A stretch of DNA of 64,000 bases from Zonotrichia leucophrys gambelii (GCF_028769735.1 NC_088175.1:4030001-4094000); one strand, 5' to 3'; positions 1-13,211 are shown, numbered from the stretch's first letter. Numbers and translations are program-made. The notes: generated by a model from the letters alone, not told the origin.

Positions 1-2665
1 CCTTGAAACATGCCACATTAACTTGCAAAGAAGGTACGTGGGCTGGAGATTAAAATGAATTTATAAGGCATCCATACAATATTAGCAGTGGAGGGCACAG
101 TTCTGCTTCTAGTTCAATGACAGCAAAGCTGAGCCTGGTGGGATTATGCTTCAGCACTTCAATATGAAAAGAAGATATACCTAAAATATTTAAAAGTGTT
201 AGTCTAGATTCTGTAGCAAACACGAGTGATTTTATCCAGAGGTTTGCTTCTTGGGAGAAATCCCTCTCCTCGTTCCAAGAAGAAGCAGTATCTTATAATT
301 AGAAAGCAGCTGACTCTGTCTGTCTAGAGGAGCTAATGTGGTACAACAGCATTTCTGATTTCTTCAGAAGACAGCCAGCAGGATGAGCAGTGAGGTGAGA
401 GCCGGAGCCGTCTGGCTCTCCGCAGAGCCAGCCTTTCCTCCAGTGGGAGTGTGAACACAGCCTGGTGTCCTCAGCCTTTTCTGTCTCAGTCCTGCAGGAT
501 TCCCTGAGCCTGAGGGGCCAGATGCCCTCTGTGTTCCAGGATTGTTAACATGGTTTGTGGCCAGTGACACAGTTAATGCAGTAACTCCATACAGAAAGTT
601 CTTCCCAAGCTGGTCTGTACACAAGCTGCACCATTGCTCTTGGGTTCCAGCATCAATTTCTTCTCCTTTTGCTGTCTGATGCCTCACACTGGGCAGTGTG
701 CTGCACAGACCTTTTCCATGGTTTCAGCTGCCTGTACCCCAAACCCTACCTGCATGGTGGAAAAGAAAATATTTCCCTGACACATTAAAAATGCAAGATG
801 ATGTAGCTAGCAGGCTATATCAGGCAGCTATTTCCTTTAGTTAAGAGGTTGATAAAGAGTAGATTCCCACAGCAAAATATGCATGTTTTCTACAGATTAA
901 ATTACACTATATTGGAATATGTTGAGGTCTTTATGCACAAGGTGATGAATCTGCCCTTCCATAAAAATTGAAATAGTGGTACAGGGAATAAATTCTTTTA
1001 ATTGGATGTTCTCCATATTTGCTAACAGTTGTCTATTGTGTTTTGTTTTTTTAATCCTTGAGAGATCAAGTGTTCCTCAAACATGCTGATTAAAAGGTAT
1101 TTATCCATCATGGCCCCTCTTTTCCACAGACAGGATTTGCAGTAGCTGCTGCATAGCTCAAGAGCATTTTCTGTCAGCCTGGTACTGAGATTTATTACAC
1201 TAGTGCCTGGATCTGCACTTGCACAGCCTGGCAGAGAATCAATATGTGCAACCCACCAGCTAGTCATTCCAGTAATTATGATAACCCCGTAGACCAATAA
1301 AGTGGGAAGTGTTTTGCTGTTATTGTTTTCTGAGACACCAGAACACATCCTCATCTTTAACGGTGTTTTACAATTATTTGAATAATCAGGAGACTTCCCT
1401 GAGAAAGGGCCTGGAAGGAGCACAAAGCAGCCCTGCAGACTGTGCAGCTCCATGGCTGCACAAGTGGGGTCAGCTAACAGCACAACAGCAAAGCCCTGCA
1501 GCTCATTTCTGCAAAGCTTCCAACTATACCCTTGACAGTGGCCAAGCAGCTGCTGTGCAAACTGTAATCCCATCACTGTGCCTTGTGCCTCCTTGCCTGT
1601 CTGACACACTCTCCTAGTTAGTCCCTTTTGCCAGATAGGCAGAGTCCTGCTCTCTCTTTGTCCATGCTGGAGCAGAGGAATGCGTCCAGGCTGGGCTTGT
1701 GAGGAATTGGAATTCTCTCAGTAATGACACTGCTGCTTCCTAGAATCCCCTGTTCCAGAGGTGGCTGCTTCACACTGCAACTCACATGGGAAATGAGGTT
1801 CAGATATGTCCTCTGTTGAGCTCTCAGTGCAGCTGGGCTGATAAACTCTGCAGAGCCAGGCGATATTCACTGGGACTGAGATCTGTGCTGCTGGTGCTTC
1901 AGCCATAGCCTGTGCAGGCAGGGGCTGGTCTGCATTGGTTATTTTAGCACAGACTAAGTCCTAGGACTGATGGGAACAAATCAGCAAATCCCACTGAAAT
2001 TTGGGAGCTGGTGCAAACTCTAATAAAGCTTTGATGGGACTGAGGGGGCAGTAGTAACTGGAGTTATTACTCAAGGATGGGAGAGACTAAAAAGATCTGT
2101 GAAAGAACACAAAATGTTGGGAGCAGAGAGGAAAGCCCAGCCTCTCCAGAGGCTGTGGGAGACAGATGAAAGGGCCAGCTTGACCTGTGTGATCTGCAGG
2201 ATTTGTTTTCCAGAAGAGTGAGAAAGAGGGATGAGCTGGTAGAGCTCCTCCAGCACACAGACAAATAGCCTTGCTTGGCAATACTACACCCAAGATGACA
2301 GAGCTTGAAGTGCTAAGATAAAACACAGAAACAAGCAACTATGGAACGTGTTGCATTAAAATATCAAACTCCAGTGACAAGTCAGGTGTAGTTCAGTGCC
2401 TTCTTGGCCTTTTGATGCACTGTAATTATTGCACAGGGAAGATAAAAGCATTTCTCAATGGTTGGGGAACAAATGTCTATGAGGCAAGAAATGACACTTC
2501 TGCCTTTGGGCCATATTCTTTGCTGCTTCAAGAGGTGAAACATGGTTGAGATAGAGGAACCTCCATCTGTTTCTCCCAACACATTAATCATTTGGCATCT
2601 TTGCATGAAAACTGTTAGTACTTTCTCAGGTTTTGGAATATGCTTCTTCCTTCTCTGTGCCCCAG

Positions 2666-2692
2666 AAAAAAAAAAAAGAAAGAAAGAGAAAG
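2666..2692 (+). repeat. A-rich / GAAA simple repeat
   Basis: A run of twelve A residues is followed by GAAAGAAAGAGAAAG. It could be a slipped poly(A) tail, but no retroposed sequence was recognised immediately upstream. Confidence 0.8.
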
Positions 2693-3065
2693 TGGCATCT
2701 CACTAGGCAGCAAACAGCGCAAAAGAGTCTGTGCAGCTGTGAGAGCTGGCTGGGGGAGGATTTGATACCTTCAAGGTAGACTATTGATTTGATGCCTGAA
2801 TAAACAGAAAAAAAAAGGTTTGTAACTTTTAATTATCATTTCTAGAGGTATTGAATTGTGAAACCAGTGCTGTTTTGCAGAACTGAAAACACACCCTCCT
2901 CTCAAAGTGAAATTTCTTGGAGAAGCTATTTGGTTGGAATGGCACTGGAACAGCCCTGGAACAGCCAGAGAAATAATTATCAACCCTTTTTATTCACTTA
3001 CAATGACTACAGTAAGTTAAAAATGTTGATATTGGTTTTGGTCTCAAGAAGTGTGTATGACTTTA

Positions 3066-3083
3066 TACATATATATATATATA
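3066..3083. repeat. Short (TA)n microsatellite
   Basis: Alternating AT/TA dinucleotides, about 15-18 bp, with one C interruption near the left end. Confidence 0.75.
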
Positions 3084-5039
3084 ACCTTATAATCTAATGT
3101 AATATGTATATTATATCTTTTGACAAATATTTGGTAATAATTTTTTTATTGGCTTGAAATTTTAAACAAGACCATGGTAGATTATTTTATTGACTGATTT
3201 TTTTTACCTCCTCTAGTATTCTTTCCATTAGGCAAACAAAACAGATATCTAAGCCACTGAAATTTATGGTTTTTTGTGGTTGTGCCTTTTTCTCCAGCAC
3301 AGACAGTATCATCCCAAATTAGTTTTCATTCTCTAATCCCTGGTGAGCTTTTTATACCTGATGAGACAAATTGCAGGGTATTTTCTCTTCTCTTGCTGGA
3401 TGAGCAAATAAACACCTCAAGAGCAATATGAGGTTTGCTCTAAAACTTGCCTTACAGGCAAAAACCACTGAGCTTTTATATCAGCATTTGTTGGGAGGAA
3501 GAAATCATTGCCTGGCATTTCTATCACTTCTCACCCAGCTTCATCCCCATTTCAAAAAGTGAGAACCCATTCTCCCTTTGTCTTTTGATGTGGTCAAAAC
3601 TATTTTCCCATCTTCATCCTCAAAAAATCCCCTGGGCTGTGAGATAAATTCTTGTCTTGTGTGTGGCTGTTCCTGCCCTACAGATTGACACTGATGCCAA
3701 CTTTCCTTTATAAATCCTTCCATACCTAAGTGAGGGCACATCTTATCTGCATTTTCCCAGTACCCCCTGTGCATTCCCATGGATTGGGCAGGGATCACAT
3801 CCTCTCAGAGCTGCATCCCTGGGGGGTTGGTTGAGGCTCTGCATCTCCATCTCAATAAAGGTGCACAAGTTTTAAGCATAGAGTCCCTTCAGAAGTGGGG
3901 TAGGAGGAAAAGAGTTCTTGGGACCTCTGCCACAAGGCAGTTTTATTGCATCTTTAACTGAAAGCAAATTGTTTTCTTCTTATTCCACTTGACTGAGGGA
4001 CCTATCAGTGGATAAGCTGAATTTCTATCACAGCTCTTTGTTTTCAAACATCTCATGAATTTCACTTCTCAATAAGCTTTTGTCCTCTTTCCTGGCCAGG
4101 TCCTAATCCACATCTACAGGCTGCCCAGGACTGGGTGGATTAGCAATTGAAAATTCTGCTCCAGAGCTCAGGAAGGCATATTCTGGGATGAATTCTGGGA
4201 TGACCCAAGGGGTGCAGATGCAACAGATTCCATCCCATTCCCTCCCATCCCAATCCAGGCAAAGACTTTGTCCTACACAGTGTGCACAGGCATCAGCCCT
4301 TGTGACAGCAGTGAGAGCTTCTCCCTCCATTCCCTTTTATCAGTTTGAAAGATTTGGTCAGAAAACTTTCTTCTAGGGAGATTCAGCATGTCAGTGCAAG
4401 TGTGCTGGTTCCTCCACAGATGGAGTCTGAAGTCATCAATCCTTGTGCTGTTAATCAGAGGGGTTTTGCTGGAACTGTTACACCCAGTGACTGTGATGAT
4501 GCTATATCCAGTGGAAAGCTAAGTTTCTAGTTCTCCCTTAATGAAAAGCAGGCAGTGTGTAATGGCAGTATAAAAAAGTGCTGAGGGCTGCTCTTTATTA
4601 TTGCTGACTCGGTGTTTTTATGTGCAAGGCCCAGTAAAAGCTACTGACCATGGCCATGGACCCTTCTGGTCAGCTCAGCTGAGGGCCCACAGGAACAATC
4701 ATGACAGGAATAACAGGGTGGTAGCAAAAAACCCCAAAAAACAGCTGAGAAGTCACAAATCCCAACTGCCACCTTCTGTAAGATTTCTGTACCACAGAAC
4801 AAACTCAGATCAAGCTGGATGTGCCTCTTCATGAATAGATATGTGAAATGGGAGTTTTCATGTAAATTGGTGTCAGCAGCCTTGGAAATAACCGGAGCTT
4901 ACAACAGAACGAGCTAATACCAGGTGTTTTCAAGGGAAATCAGTCTACAGATTGATGGATGAGTTTGGGGAGGATAAACTCTTAAGCTTGTGAAGATGAA
5001 AGTCTCTATTTGCACAGGTACAAAGTTTAAGTAGCTTTT

Positions 5040-5480
5040 TTTTTTTTGATTCACAGTTTTGAACTGCAAAACAGCGGCGTGCATCGTGCTATGTGTAACC
5101 TAATAATCTGCTTTAAAACAAATGTAAGGCAACACCAATTAGGGCCATGTTTTTTAATGAATAGCTGCTCAGCCAGGTAAAAAAACACCATGTAGCATAT
5201 TGTGCCATCCATTTTAAGCAGAACTTCATGCAGCCCTTCAAAGGCAGGTTCTGCCTAACAAATGGAAGGAGCCATGTATCTCTATTTTACAAGGCAAAAG
5301 GGAATAGTGTGGGCAGTGCATGGTGTGTGTGCGTGCTCGCAGTGCTGAAAGCACCAGATTATGCTGAACTGATTAAACAAGCTTACAATTGCATTACAGC
5401 AGACACCGTGATGGGAGCCAAAATATGATTGGCAAAATATACATGACATATTGTAAAACAGATAAAATGATAACAGCTTT
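5040..5480. other. Candidate conserved non-coding element
   Basis: A repeat-free stretch with several TAAT/ATTA homeodomain-type cores (for example around 5100-5160), a few retained CpGs near 5073-5090 (GGCG, ATCG) and no long open frame. Composition suggests constraint, but no alignment was possible. This is inference only and it may be ordinary unique sequence. Confidence 0.2.
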
Positions 5481-7727
5481 TTACTGAGGAGCATCTGCTA
5501 TTCAGTTGGGAAATTAGGGTGGAATGCAACTGTTCTGATAAATCATAAAATGGCGTTACCATCATCAAGAATTTCCTGTCATAATTTTTTAAAGTGTGAT
5601 ATAGTTGTTGCTCTTGCTTGTATGACAGAAAGTTAGACTTCAAAATTTTTTTCTCTGAGCATGTTAGAGAGAAAAAAATTCCTTTAACTGCCCTTTAGCA
5701 TAAAGTTCTTTAAACCTTGTACTCATTGGAAAGTTTGAGGGTTAAAGCAGATCAAATGAATGAAATGACTGGACATTAGGGGGTTTTGATTTTGTTCAGA
5801 GGAGCTGCAGAAGGAGGGAGAGCAACTGATTATTCTGATGTTAGCCAAGCCTCCTTGACTTCCTGCTGTAGTGGTTTGCCATGTGTTCTGCAGGGGAGGC
5901 TGCACACACAGATTGTGTTGTTTTGTGTGTTGATCTGCTGGGATTAGACATACTCTGACTGAATGCAGTGACCTTCAGATGCTGCCATGGAAGAAGGTCT
6001 GTTTCTTAAGACAAATAATTAACCACTTCTGCATGGATGTTGCCTCACTATCTATTGAATTGCTTCCACAGGGTGTAATGACTCACTGCTTAATTGCTAT
6101 GTAATTTTATTATTATCTGTAAAATGGTTTTCAGAAAGGAAAGGAATAATTGCAAACGGTCTGATGTAAACTGCCCCAGCTTTACTGACATCCAGCCATC
6201 ATGTATTAGGTCCCTGGTGGGTATAAATTTATAGCTTGAAAGGGCTGTCCTGCTGTAAGTAGCCTGCCATGCAATTCCTTTATGAGAGCAAAACACAGGA
6301 GAAAGTGTGAGGCACCCAGTGCTCTTTGTGGTCTCATCTCCGATTTCATGGTGCCAGAGCAAACCCTATCCAATTTTTTTGCTGTGCTGACATCTTTCCA
6401 ATCTATTCTGACTGTTCTGCTGCCTGCCAGGTCATGTAGTGGACACTCATTTTGTTGTCTACCATCTGCAGTCAAAATAAATCTTGATATATTCCCACAA
6501 ACACACAGGTTGCTAGATCTACCTGCGCCACACTGCATCTGCTTCAATTTACTGGCTGCTGAATATTCATTATCTTTTTTTTTTCTTTCTTCTACCTGGA
6601 TCAGCTTAGGAAACGCCTGTGTATATTAAGATTTTTATAGGATCATGCAGAAAGAAGAGACTCTGCCATGTAAATGGGCTGGTCTGGCAAATCTGTTTGT
6701 ACCAGAGGTTTGTACACTCAGCCTTGGCACAGTGCTCTTACATCATGTACCATTTTAACCTTGAATAGTAGTGCAGGTAGGGGTCATTCTTGATTTCTCT
6801 CACAATAATATGTAAACATTTTGTGCATCCTGTGGGTGCACAAAATACAGCGTTTTTTGTCTCAAATAACTAACTGTTTCTTTTGTCTAGTACTTGTTAG
6901 CCTGCACATCTGTCAAAGGCTGTTGCACTCTGTGCCATCCTGTGTCATCATGTGTGTTTAAATGGGTTTAGCACATGTTGGGTAGCAAATCATTCTGGTC
7001 AAGGGTCCCCACCCGCAAACACTTCTCCCTTTTTACCCTGTGGTAAGCATTTAAAAATGCTTCTCTCTCCATTTAAAAATTGCTGCATCTAAAGGCTCAA
7101 CTGAGAACAAACAACAATTGGCAATTCTTGTGTCATCTCCTGTTCTGGCAAAACTCATGGGCACTGTCAGGTATCACTTTTCTGAGAGCTGACCTGGGCT
7201 TTGTTTTCAAGGTTCCTTTTTTGTCACCAGTCCCTTCCAAGTCTTCTTTCAGGTCTAATAGATGGTATTAGGATGGATAGCTGGATACTGAAACTGGGAC
7301 AATCTGGCCACAAAGCTGTTTGCAGCTAACTGCAAAAAGTAGAGAAAGAACCTCCCTTAGATTCCACTGTTTCCATAGCCAAGGTGACATAGGTCTTCAT
7401 GGGCCAGGAGAGGCCTTGTATTTTGCTATGTGAGCCTTAGAGCACACGAGGTGTTGCCCTTGGGACTCATTCTCAGCAATAGCTGACCAGGGGAGAGGTG
7501 GCTGAGAGCTGAAATGGATGTGGGCATCTTCCCAGGCTTGTGAGACAATGTGTGCCCAGGCAGCAAAACCAGCCATCAGCATCCAGGCCTCTACCAACAG
7601 AGGAAATAAGAGATCAAGGAAAGTGATTATCCATTCTGCTTGGCACTTGTTAAAGCATATCTAAATAGCTTATTTAGTCTGGGCCTTCAAATATGAAGAA
7701 GATATTGTAAAAGTCTAGCAAATTCAG

Positions 7728-8170
7728 GATAGAGCCAACAGGATACTCAGGTTGGGAACCTTTTCCCTTTGAGGAGATCTGAAGGACCTGGAGCTGCTCA
7801 GCCTGGAGGAGATGTGGATTCAAGGTGCCTAATAGCTTCAGCCTCCTGGTAACTAAGAGAAGATCATTGAAAAATCAGAGCCTGGCTTTTCATAGTGGAG
7901 TATGGTAGATTATGAGAAAAAACAGGCATAAAATGAAATAAGAAATTGCATGTAAAGATTATCAAGACTGTATGAGTGGAGGAATTTTTTTATCAGGAGA
8001 ACAGTTAAGATATAGAGCAGGTTTCTCACAGAGGTTTTTCTGTCTTCATCCTTGGTAGTTTTCAAGAGTCAACTGCATGAAACCTTGAGCAACCTTTTCT
8101 GATCTCACAGCAGACCCTGTTTTGAGCATTCTGTTGAGCCAGGGATCTTCTGAGTCCCTAACCAAGCCAT
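7728..8170 (+). mobile_element. Degraded CR1 LINE fragment, 3' part, plus strand
   Basis: CR1 is the main non-LTR retrotransposon of birds. The fragment follows the 3' end of CR1 in order: an 'atagagccaacaggatact' section, then 'ctggagctgctcagcctgga' at about 7789-7808, then 'gttttcaagagtcaactgcatg', and at about 8111-8160 a 'ccctgttttgagcattctgttg...' block matching the last part before the CR1 tail. It is heavily mutated, with several small deletions and no clean ATTCTATG tail, so it is an old insertion. It is 5'-truncated, as most CR1 copies are, and encodes nothing. Confidence 0.75.
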
Positions 8171-10402
8171 GTTATCTGGTAATTGTGTGGTGCTTATAGA
8201 CCTGTTTGATTAAAAGCTCAAAATTTCCTCAAAACCCTTAGCTGTGTCCCTGTGCACTGAGGGCTCTTTTCCAATTTTGAAAACTTATTGCTGTGACCTA
8301 CTCTGCTCAATTCAACTTCTTCAAAGCCTCCAAGCTTTTCAGGTTCCTTCTGTTAGTATCAGCTTGTAATTCACTGACTGTCCCTACTGTCCTTCAAAGA
8401 CACTTGTAGGGATTGCTCAGATCTGCAGTATTTTCTAAAATCCTCCCAGTTATACTCACATTTTGCTCACTTCTGCACATTTCATGGAGGTTTTGTTAAA
8501 CTTTGCCATGTGTCCCTTCTTGGGGAAGATCCCTTACATGACCTGTGTGCCATCACACTTTGAAACAGGAATGCATTTCACCCTCCCTCTGATGGAGAGC
8601 TGAAAGACCTAAGCTTAATTTAAACCTAAAATTACCTTCCAGTGCTTCACAAATTGTTCTTATACAAACAAGAGCAAAAGTCTGTGGATTGTTTTTGTCT
8701 TATAATTTTTATTACACATTACTAAAGAGTTCAGGAACAGTCAGTAAGTTGAACTAGAACCAATTCTCATCTGTTGTTATGGTTACCAGGAGTAGAAAAT
8801 AATTTCCTGTAATTTATCTTAAGATCATTTATGTCAGATACAAACACAGATTAAGCGGAATACCACGGTAATTTCTTCTTCAATTGTGTTAGGAACCATA
8901 AGACATTCATTTTTACTTCATAAATAAGGGTTACAGTATGTCATGCTCAGTCAAAGAAGATAAAATGAATCTAATTAAGTGCCATCAGAAGATCACTTTG
9001 CTGTTTTTATTGCAGCAATAAAAGTGCCCTTACCTTCTTATTCTTAGAGAAATGACAGAGATTATTATGGAAATAGGATGAGATCAAGTAAGTCTTGCTT
9101 GACCTAGACTTGGATACAACAATATCCTTGTGTCAGTGATTGTTGAAGTGAATAAGCAGTTTACAAAATCTGATGGGCTAAAGCTCATAAGAGATACACT
9201 TCCTTTATTAGAATGAATGAAACCATATGTAAGCCTCAGACAGGGCTTGTTTATTGGGTTTTATATAAACAATATCATCTTTTTATTGATCTGTAGGCCT
9301 CAGTGGTGATGATGGCAAACAAGGTTTTCAGATTGATGACTGCAGGTCCCTTATGTTGATTAGTTGATGTGTGCACGAGTGAAAAGAACCATTTAGCATT
9401 AGTGGTATGTGTGTACCAGTATAATAATCTGGAGCTTGCTCCAGGGCACAGAAGAGCTCTGCATGGAAATAAGAACAGTGAAGAGCCCTGAGAGAGCACA
9501 GGTTAAGTGAAAGGCTGTTAAACAATATTTCAAAGACATTTTTATCAAGTTGTCACAGTCTTTAAAATGCCAGCAGGGAGTTTACAAAAAAATAAATAAC
9601 TGAGGTCTGTTGAAAGTCTGCTCTAAACCCTGCCATCGTTGAAGAATCTCACTGCCTGTAATGTAAAAGAGAGTTAAGGTGACTTGTGGTAACAACACCT
9701 GACCCATGTGTTTGGAGTTTTGATGGATAATAAATCCAGCCTCCTATGTGTTTTCAAAATAAAAACCCCCAAAGCAAACAAAAAAACCCACAAAACAAAC
9801 AAACTAATAAAAAAATCCCCCAAAACCAAACCAAGCAAATAAACCAAAAAAAGCACCAGAGCCCCCAAAAACTAAGCTCTGAAACCAAAGTTAGCTAAAC
9901 AGAGATAAAAAACAAAACAAAACAAAAAACACACAAAGAAGCTGACTTAGAGTTTCCTTCACATACATATAATTTCCTTCAGGCTGCTCTGATCTGAACC
10001 TTTGTATAACATATCCTTTTCCAAGATGATACAGCACGTTTTTGAAAATCCTTGGGACTGGTTCCACTTTGGAAAAGGTCTTGTATGTTTCTGTGTCTGA
10101 TGCTACTTTTTTTTTTTGGTGCCTCCAGGACTGCACCTGAAAGGCTGTCCCATATTTTGATATTAAGACAGCATATTTTGGCACAGAGGATTAAATGTGC
10201 TCCCAGTCTTGTTTGACTTGGTAGACAGCTGTCAGTTTGAACAGTACCTAAAAGTGCAATCAGTGGAAGGTCCAGAATGCAGCTGGAATGGTAAGCATTG
10301 AAATTATTGAAATATGGTAAAAATTGAATTATTGGTGTGGTAAAGCAACTAAACTCTGTATCTCCACTAAGAAACTCTGGGAAATTTCTTACTCAGAATA
10401 AA
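8171..10402. other. Unique non-coding sequence with one A/C-rich tract
   Basis: No gene was recognised. Open frames are all under 100 codons and none resembles a known protein. The segment at 8680-9080 is AT-rich and free of recognisable repeats. The A/C-rich tract at 9755-9937 is listed separately. Confidence 0.6.
9755..9937 (+). repeat. A/C-rich low-complexity tract
   Basis: About 180 bp made almost wholly of A and C on the plus strand, with repeated AAAC, AAACC and CCCCAAA units and very few G or T. The opposite strand is a T/G tract, which accounts for the hydrophobic L/F/V-rich frame at 9674-9868. It may have grown from a retroposon poly(A) tail. No source element was identified. Confidence 0.75.
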
Positions 10403-10886
10403 TGTGCTGGTTTTGGCTGGGGTAGAATTAATTCTTTTCACAGAGGCTGGTATGGGGCTGTTTGGGGTTTGTGCTGGACACAGAGTTGTTAATACAGAGA
10501 TGTTTTTGTTATTGCTGAGCAATAAGAAATTACAAAGAGCCCAGGACTTTTCTGCTTTTTGTAAGCAAGAAATCTGGGGGGCACGGGAGGCTGGGAGGTG
10601 TCACAGCCAGGACAGGTGACCCAAAGTGACCACAGGGATATTGCAGATCGTATGGTACCATGACCAGGGGAAGGGGGGAACATTTGGAGTGGTGGTGTTT
10701 GTGTTCCCAAGTCACTGCTACTAGGATGGGGTGTTTTCTTTCCTTATTAAACTGTCTTTATCTCAACGCATGAGTTTTCTACCTTTTACCTTTTACCCTT
10801 CCCCCAGATTCTCTCTGACCCCGCTGGTGGAGGAGGGAGTGAGCAGCTTGTGGGGCTTGGCTGCTGGCTGGGGTGAAACCATGACA
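10403..10886 (+). mobile_element. Solo LTR of an endogenous retrovirus, family A
   Basis: The element starts with TGTGCTGGTTTTGGCTGGGG and ends in GGGGTGAAACCATGACA, so it has retroviral TG...CA ends. It matches a common avian LTR whose usual ends are TGTGCTGGTTTTGGCT and GGTTAAACCACGACA. A polyadenylation signal ATTAAA lies at 10746-10751, placing the R/U5 part on the right and giving plus orientation. Compared with the partial copy at 43.7-44.0 kb it lacks about 100 bp between the 'tcactgctactaggatgg' segment and the polyadenylation region. Flanks (ATAAA left, GCAAA right) give only a weak target-site match, so the copy is fairly old. No viral genes adjoin it: it is a solo LTR. Class assignment (ERVL-like) is from memory and uncertain. 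Confidence 0.85.
10746..10751 (+). promoter_or_regulatory. LTR polyadenylation signal ATTAAA
   Basis: ATTAAA inside the family A solo LTR, about 135 bp before its 3' end. It corresponds to the R-region signal of the retroviral LTR; present-day use is unknown. Confidence 0.6.
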
Positions 10887-12887
10887 GCAAATCATCCAGT
10901 TCAGCAGTTTCTCCATGCAAGAGACAAATCATCTACAAGTTTATATTTTCGTATGGGCTCAGGGCCCAAGTAGAGACATCATCTCATTCAGGAGAATGCT
11001 GTCCTTGCCATTTTCACTTTAGCTGATCTAGCAGAGATGTAAAGCACCACAAAAATCCAATAATGCTAATTTATTTAATTTCCTGAGTTGGAAGTGACAA
11101 GGAGCCAAGTGCACGCTATCCTACTCACATGAAAGCTGATGTGCAAGTTGAAAATCAAAAGTATTGCCAAGGAGACCACAACTTGCATGGATTTAACCCA
11201 ACTCAAATGAAAGCTTCTGAAATCCTTAACCTGCTTCAATAAATGACATTTCAATGCTAATAAGGAGTGAGGAAATCAGGGGAAATATTTAAAGGAAACA
11301 TATTGCAGCTGCAATTGCTGAGCCAGATCCACTGCTATAAACACTGTTGAAGCAAATACAAGACATAATGATTAGCATCAGCTAGGAATGCCCCTTAGCA
11401 CTATGCCATTAAAGTTGCTGAGAGTGGGAGTTAACAAAGGCAGTTTAAAGTATATTGGAAAATGATTTTTCATTCCATTTTAAAAACTCATTTCATGCAT
11501 TGTTGTGTCATCTACTTTTAAAATTACAGTACAAGCAGAAAGACCAAAACGTGATACTGATCTTTTAAATCATGATCCCCAGGGCAGAAGTACAGGATTG
11601 ACCTGTAGTTATTTGTTAGACCTTTCTAGGCCATTCAGCAGAATAGTATGCAGCAGAGTCATATGAGCCCCTACCTAAAGAGTAAAAGGTGCGTGATTGA
11701 GAACTATATTAGAGTGAATAAATAGCAGTGAGATGGCTCACGCTGTGAAGTTGTGACTGAAACTCAAATAGCCATTTCTGCTGCCTTGATGTAATTGGTG
11801 ACCTACTGCAGCCAGCTCTTTGTTGGTAATCTATATCAATGCTTGGACAATGGTACCTTTCAATTCATCATTTCCCAAGAGATTTAAAGCAGTCATAGAA
11901 ACATTTTCTTTAGCTGCACACCATTTATTTCTTTGAAGGATGGAGCAGTCTCTTCTAAACACCCACTGTGAATTAAATATTATAAATTAAAATAAACTAC
12001 TCCCCGACTAAATAAAACAGTAGCCACAGAAGTGGGCTGGTAGCAGCTTATTTTGTAACATTTTTCTCAATTAAGGAGAAAGACTTTAGTAACTGGAATA
12101 TAACAAAATGTTGCTTCTTACTCTCAGAAAACATGTGTGCATATATAAAAATACAGTTCCTGAAAATGAGAATTAATTGTATTCCAATACAGATAGTGGA
12201 CGGGGAACACTGTGCAACTTCTTATTCCTAGCTTTATTACTTCATCATACTTGCTGAGCTGGAAATGCCTCTTGTGTATGTATTGAAGATAATTAGACTT
12301 GCAGCAAGATATTGACTGGAAAAATTACAATTTATGAGTAATGAGCATTTGTTGATTTCTTTTTTCTTGTGGATGAACAGAGAGAGCTGGCCAAATTTGA
12401 ATTTCTCTGTTGCTGTTCATATCACATAGTGGGAAAGATGTCCTAAGCCATGAATCTGTGCTAATGTAAGAATTCTTTGTAGTATAAAACTTTAGTTTTC
12501 TCCTTTCTATCCATCTTAATATATTTTATTTCACTAGGCACAAAAGAAATCCTGCATGAGAGATTTCTGTCCATGTTCAGAGTCTGCTCCTTTGATCAAA
12601 CTCCTGGATTCAACCCATACTTTGGGATTCTGCCAAGTCGAGCATGCATGAACCACAGAAAACTCCTTTTGCTTTATTTGAATAAAGACTGTCTGTCTGA
12701 TTCCCCAGTTCCTGATATCCTTCACTATTTTCTCCTGAAAAGAAACTCTGACATATTGAGAGGGTTATTGACTTTGGCTTACACTGCCCTCTTTTAAATT
12801 TAATTTTAATTTTAGCAAGCTACTCTCCTGTGGAGGAGCAGAGAGAGAATGGATGGGAAACACAGATGGGAACCACTGGCCCCTGTC

Positions 12888-12901
12888 TTTTTTTTTTTTT
12901 T
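12888..12901 (+). repeat. Poly(T) run
   Basis: Fourteen consecutive T residues, possibly a minus-strand poly(A) tail. No retroposed body was recognised to its right. Confidence 0.7.
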
Positions 12902-13147
12902 GATGACTGTTTTTGACCAATATTTTTTGTAAAAATATTTGGAGATTTTATCTGTTTTGAGAAAACACCTACACTTTAGCTCTCCAGGCTTTCAACAGCC
13001 CCAAAGTCTAATTAAATTTCACCCCATCCCTGCCAAAACTCTTCATTACATGGAGAGGATATCTTTTCCCTATGAAACACATATTATTCCAAGCACTAAT
13101 AAACATGGGCACACACAACATTAAGCCTGATTTGACACTCTAATGTT

Positions 13148-13211
13148 AACTGTTATGTTTATTTGCCATTACAGATGATAACTGTTATGTTTATTTGCTA
13201 TTACAGATGAT
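13148..13211 (+). repeat. 32-bp tandem duplication, two copies
   Basis: Unit one (13148-13179) and unit two (13180-13211) both run AACTGTTATGTTTATTTGC... to ...ACAGATGAT. They differ at one position (C in the first, T in the second, after TTTGC). The near identity indicates a fairly recent local duplication. Confidence 0.95.

Larger units (their letters stand above)
1..7727. other. Unique non-coding AT-rich sequence, no gene seen
   Basis: No coding region is supported here. The longest open frame is 195 codons on the minus strand (1022-1609); it resembles no family I know and has the cysteine-, serine- and leucine-rich make-up of translated non-coding DNA. Two small simple repeats occur: an A-rich/GAAA tract at 2666-2692 and a TA run at about 3069-3083. 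I see no CR1 or LTR signature. The part at 5040-5480 looks like a possible conserved element and is listed separately. Confidence 0.65.

Noticed and set aside
1022..1609. 195-codon open frame on the minus strand
   Set aside because: No recognisable domain and no similarity to any family I know; length is within chance for 64 kb of vertebrate DNA.
8770..8800. Imperfect X-box-like palindrome (GTTGTTATGGTTAC)
   Set aside because: At least three mismatches to the RFX consensus; expected by chance in 64 kb.
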